The notes beneath the pieces were generated by a model. It did no database searches, was not told where the DNA came from, and saw only the letters and a list, made by a program, of their open reading frames with translations. Shown here one piece after another: positions 6,725-7,403 of a stretch of 7,403 bases of DNA (within the stretch, counting starts at the first letter, position 1; each line of letters begins with the position of its first letter). The stretch is taken from NCBI GenBank assembly GCA_016781705.1, contig JADDPV010000276.1:1-7403 (forward strand), read 5' to 3'. A program made the position numbers and the translations under genes. Origin of the DNA: Rubrobacter sp. (GTDB lineage Bacteria > Actinomycetota > Rubrobacteria > Rubrobacterales > Rubrobacteraceae).

Positions 6725-7366
6725 ATGCGAAGGAAGGATAGAGAACGAGCAATCCTTGAGCTCGTGTACGATCTGGATCATTTCGCGGCGGTGTGGGAGA
6801 GCGAAAAGCCGGACTTCAAGTTACGGCACCAGAATGAGGAAGAGTTCTTCGGTGTCGAAATTACCGAGTTCTACCTGTTCGAGTCGGATGCCAGGATCAA
6901 GAGCATACCCGGCTACTTGTCCGAACTGTTTGCTGGAGGCAAACCTCGACACAGAGATGATGTGGACTCTCTGAAAGTGACAAAGGCAAGACTGCGTAGA
7001 GCTGGTGAATCAGAAGATGAGCTTATAGATGTGATCAAACGTGAACTACCTGAAGTGCCAGCTTGCGTACGTATGATCGCTGCCGCTATTGAGCAGAAGG
7101 ACCAGAAGTTGATGTCGTACGAGAGCGGCCTGAATCACGTGAATCTGATAATGCTGGACCATGGGCACCGTCTTATGACTTTATCGCCCGAATATTTCTA
7201 CTCGTTCTTCTTCACCCCGGACCTGTGTGCAACGTTGGCGCGGACTGGCTTTCGCGAGATCTTCTTCGTTACGGTATTCAAGGAACAGGGGAGAGTATAT
7301 ATTCCGCTTAAGCTGTTGTACTTATTGTCTCATTTCTATATGTTCTATTGGGCAAGTGAAGGGTAG
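6725..7366 (+). CDS. Hypothetical protein, possible PD-(D/E)xK-like nuclease, AT-richer than neighbours
   Basis: This 213-residue protein is not firmly recognised. Near its N-terminus a pattern recalls the PD-(D/E)xK nuclease core: EKPDF (27-31, Asp30), a 14-residue gap, then a hydrophobic strand FFGVEITEFY (41-50) with Glu45 and Thr47 in the ExK position. The following LFESDARIKSIPGYLSEL and HRDDVDSLK are charged and helical. HVNLIMLDHGHRL (138-150) resembles a later core strand. The C-terminus is hydrophobic and aromatic (FFVTVF, LKLLYLLSHFYMFYWA). Base composition is clearly lower in GC than upstream and includes three TTA leucine codons (33, 153, 200), pointing to recent transfer. ATG at 6725 lies 20 bases after the herA stop. 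A GGAGG at 6705-6709 is too far for an ideal ribosome site; a weak AGG lies six bases before the start. No terminator separates it from herA. It may be complete or C-terminally shortened. Confidence 0.75.
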   Translation: MRRKDRERAILELVYDLDHFAAVWESEKPDFKLRHQNEEEFFGVEITEFYLFESDARIKSIPGYLSELFAGGKPRHRDDVDSLKVTKARLRRAGESEDELIDVIKRELPEVPACVRMIAAAIEQKDQKLMSYESGLNHVNLIMLDHGHRLMTLSPEYFYSFFFTPDLCATLARTGFREIFFVTVFKEQGRVYIPLKLLYLLSHFYMFYWASEG

Positions 7367-7403
7367 CACCGCATTGAACCGTGCTTATGCCGCACGCGCT
7401 GCC

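Noticed and set aside
7380..7396. Hairpin CGTGC-TTATGCC-GCACG after the last gene as a terminator
   Set aside because: Only five base pairs, no following T-run, and at the window edge; too weak to call.
1..7403. CRISPR arrays, tRNA or rRNA genes, insertion sequences, attachment sites
   Set aside because: No repeated spaced units, no tRNA-like cloverleaf, no transposase and no long inverted repeats were seen on either strand.

Overview
The window is GC-rich throughout the first ~6.7 kb, with nearly every codon ending in G or C, GTG and TTG starts, and tightly packed genes. Gene content (an M20 dipeptidase next to a bacterial NurA-HerA pair) and style suggest a high-GC actinobacterium, possibly Rubrobacter-like. 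The genus is inferred from the overall look and not from a marker gene.

Layout. Positions 21-1410 carry two minus-strand genes for small membrane proteins of unknown function. Each has two hydrophobic segments; one has a charged helical cytoplasmic region, the other a C-terminal winged-helix-like domain. Each is preceded by an extended -10 promoter of the form TGG-TATNNT. A 123-bp divergent intergenic region (1411-1533) separates them from a plus-strand run that continues to the right end. First is an M20 metallodipeptidase (1534-2910). Its stop codon overlaps the TTG start of an unrecognised 196-residue protein (2907-3497). After a 33-bp gap, which holds a TATACT box placed so that transcription would begin at the start codon, comes a NurA-like nuclease (3531-4661). 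It is abutted without a gap by a HerA-like hexameric ATPase (4662-6704). Twenty bases later comes a 213-residue gene (6725-7366) with much lower GC and TTA codons. It looks acquired and carries a PD-(D/E)xK-like pattern.

How the genes work together. NurA and HerA are known as partners: HerA is a DNA translocase, NurA a nuclease, and together they process DNA ends in repair and, in some bacteria, in anti-phage defence. Here they sit in one transcription unit with probable translational coupling. The HerA P-loop is non-canonical (GMSGLSTKTS), which marks a bacterial sub-branch. The unknown gene upstream and the AT-richer putative nuclease downstream are candidate accessory parts, but the sequence alone does not prove a functional link. 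The dipeptidase is ordinary peptide metabolism.

The most interesting points are the NurA-HerA cassette with its odd P-loop, the predicted leaderless promoter in front of it, and the foreign-looking putative nuclease directly behind it.
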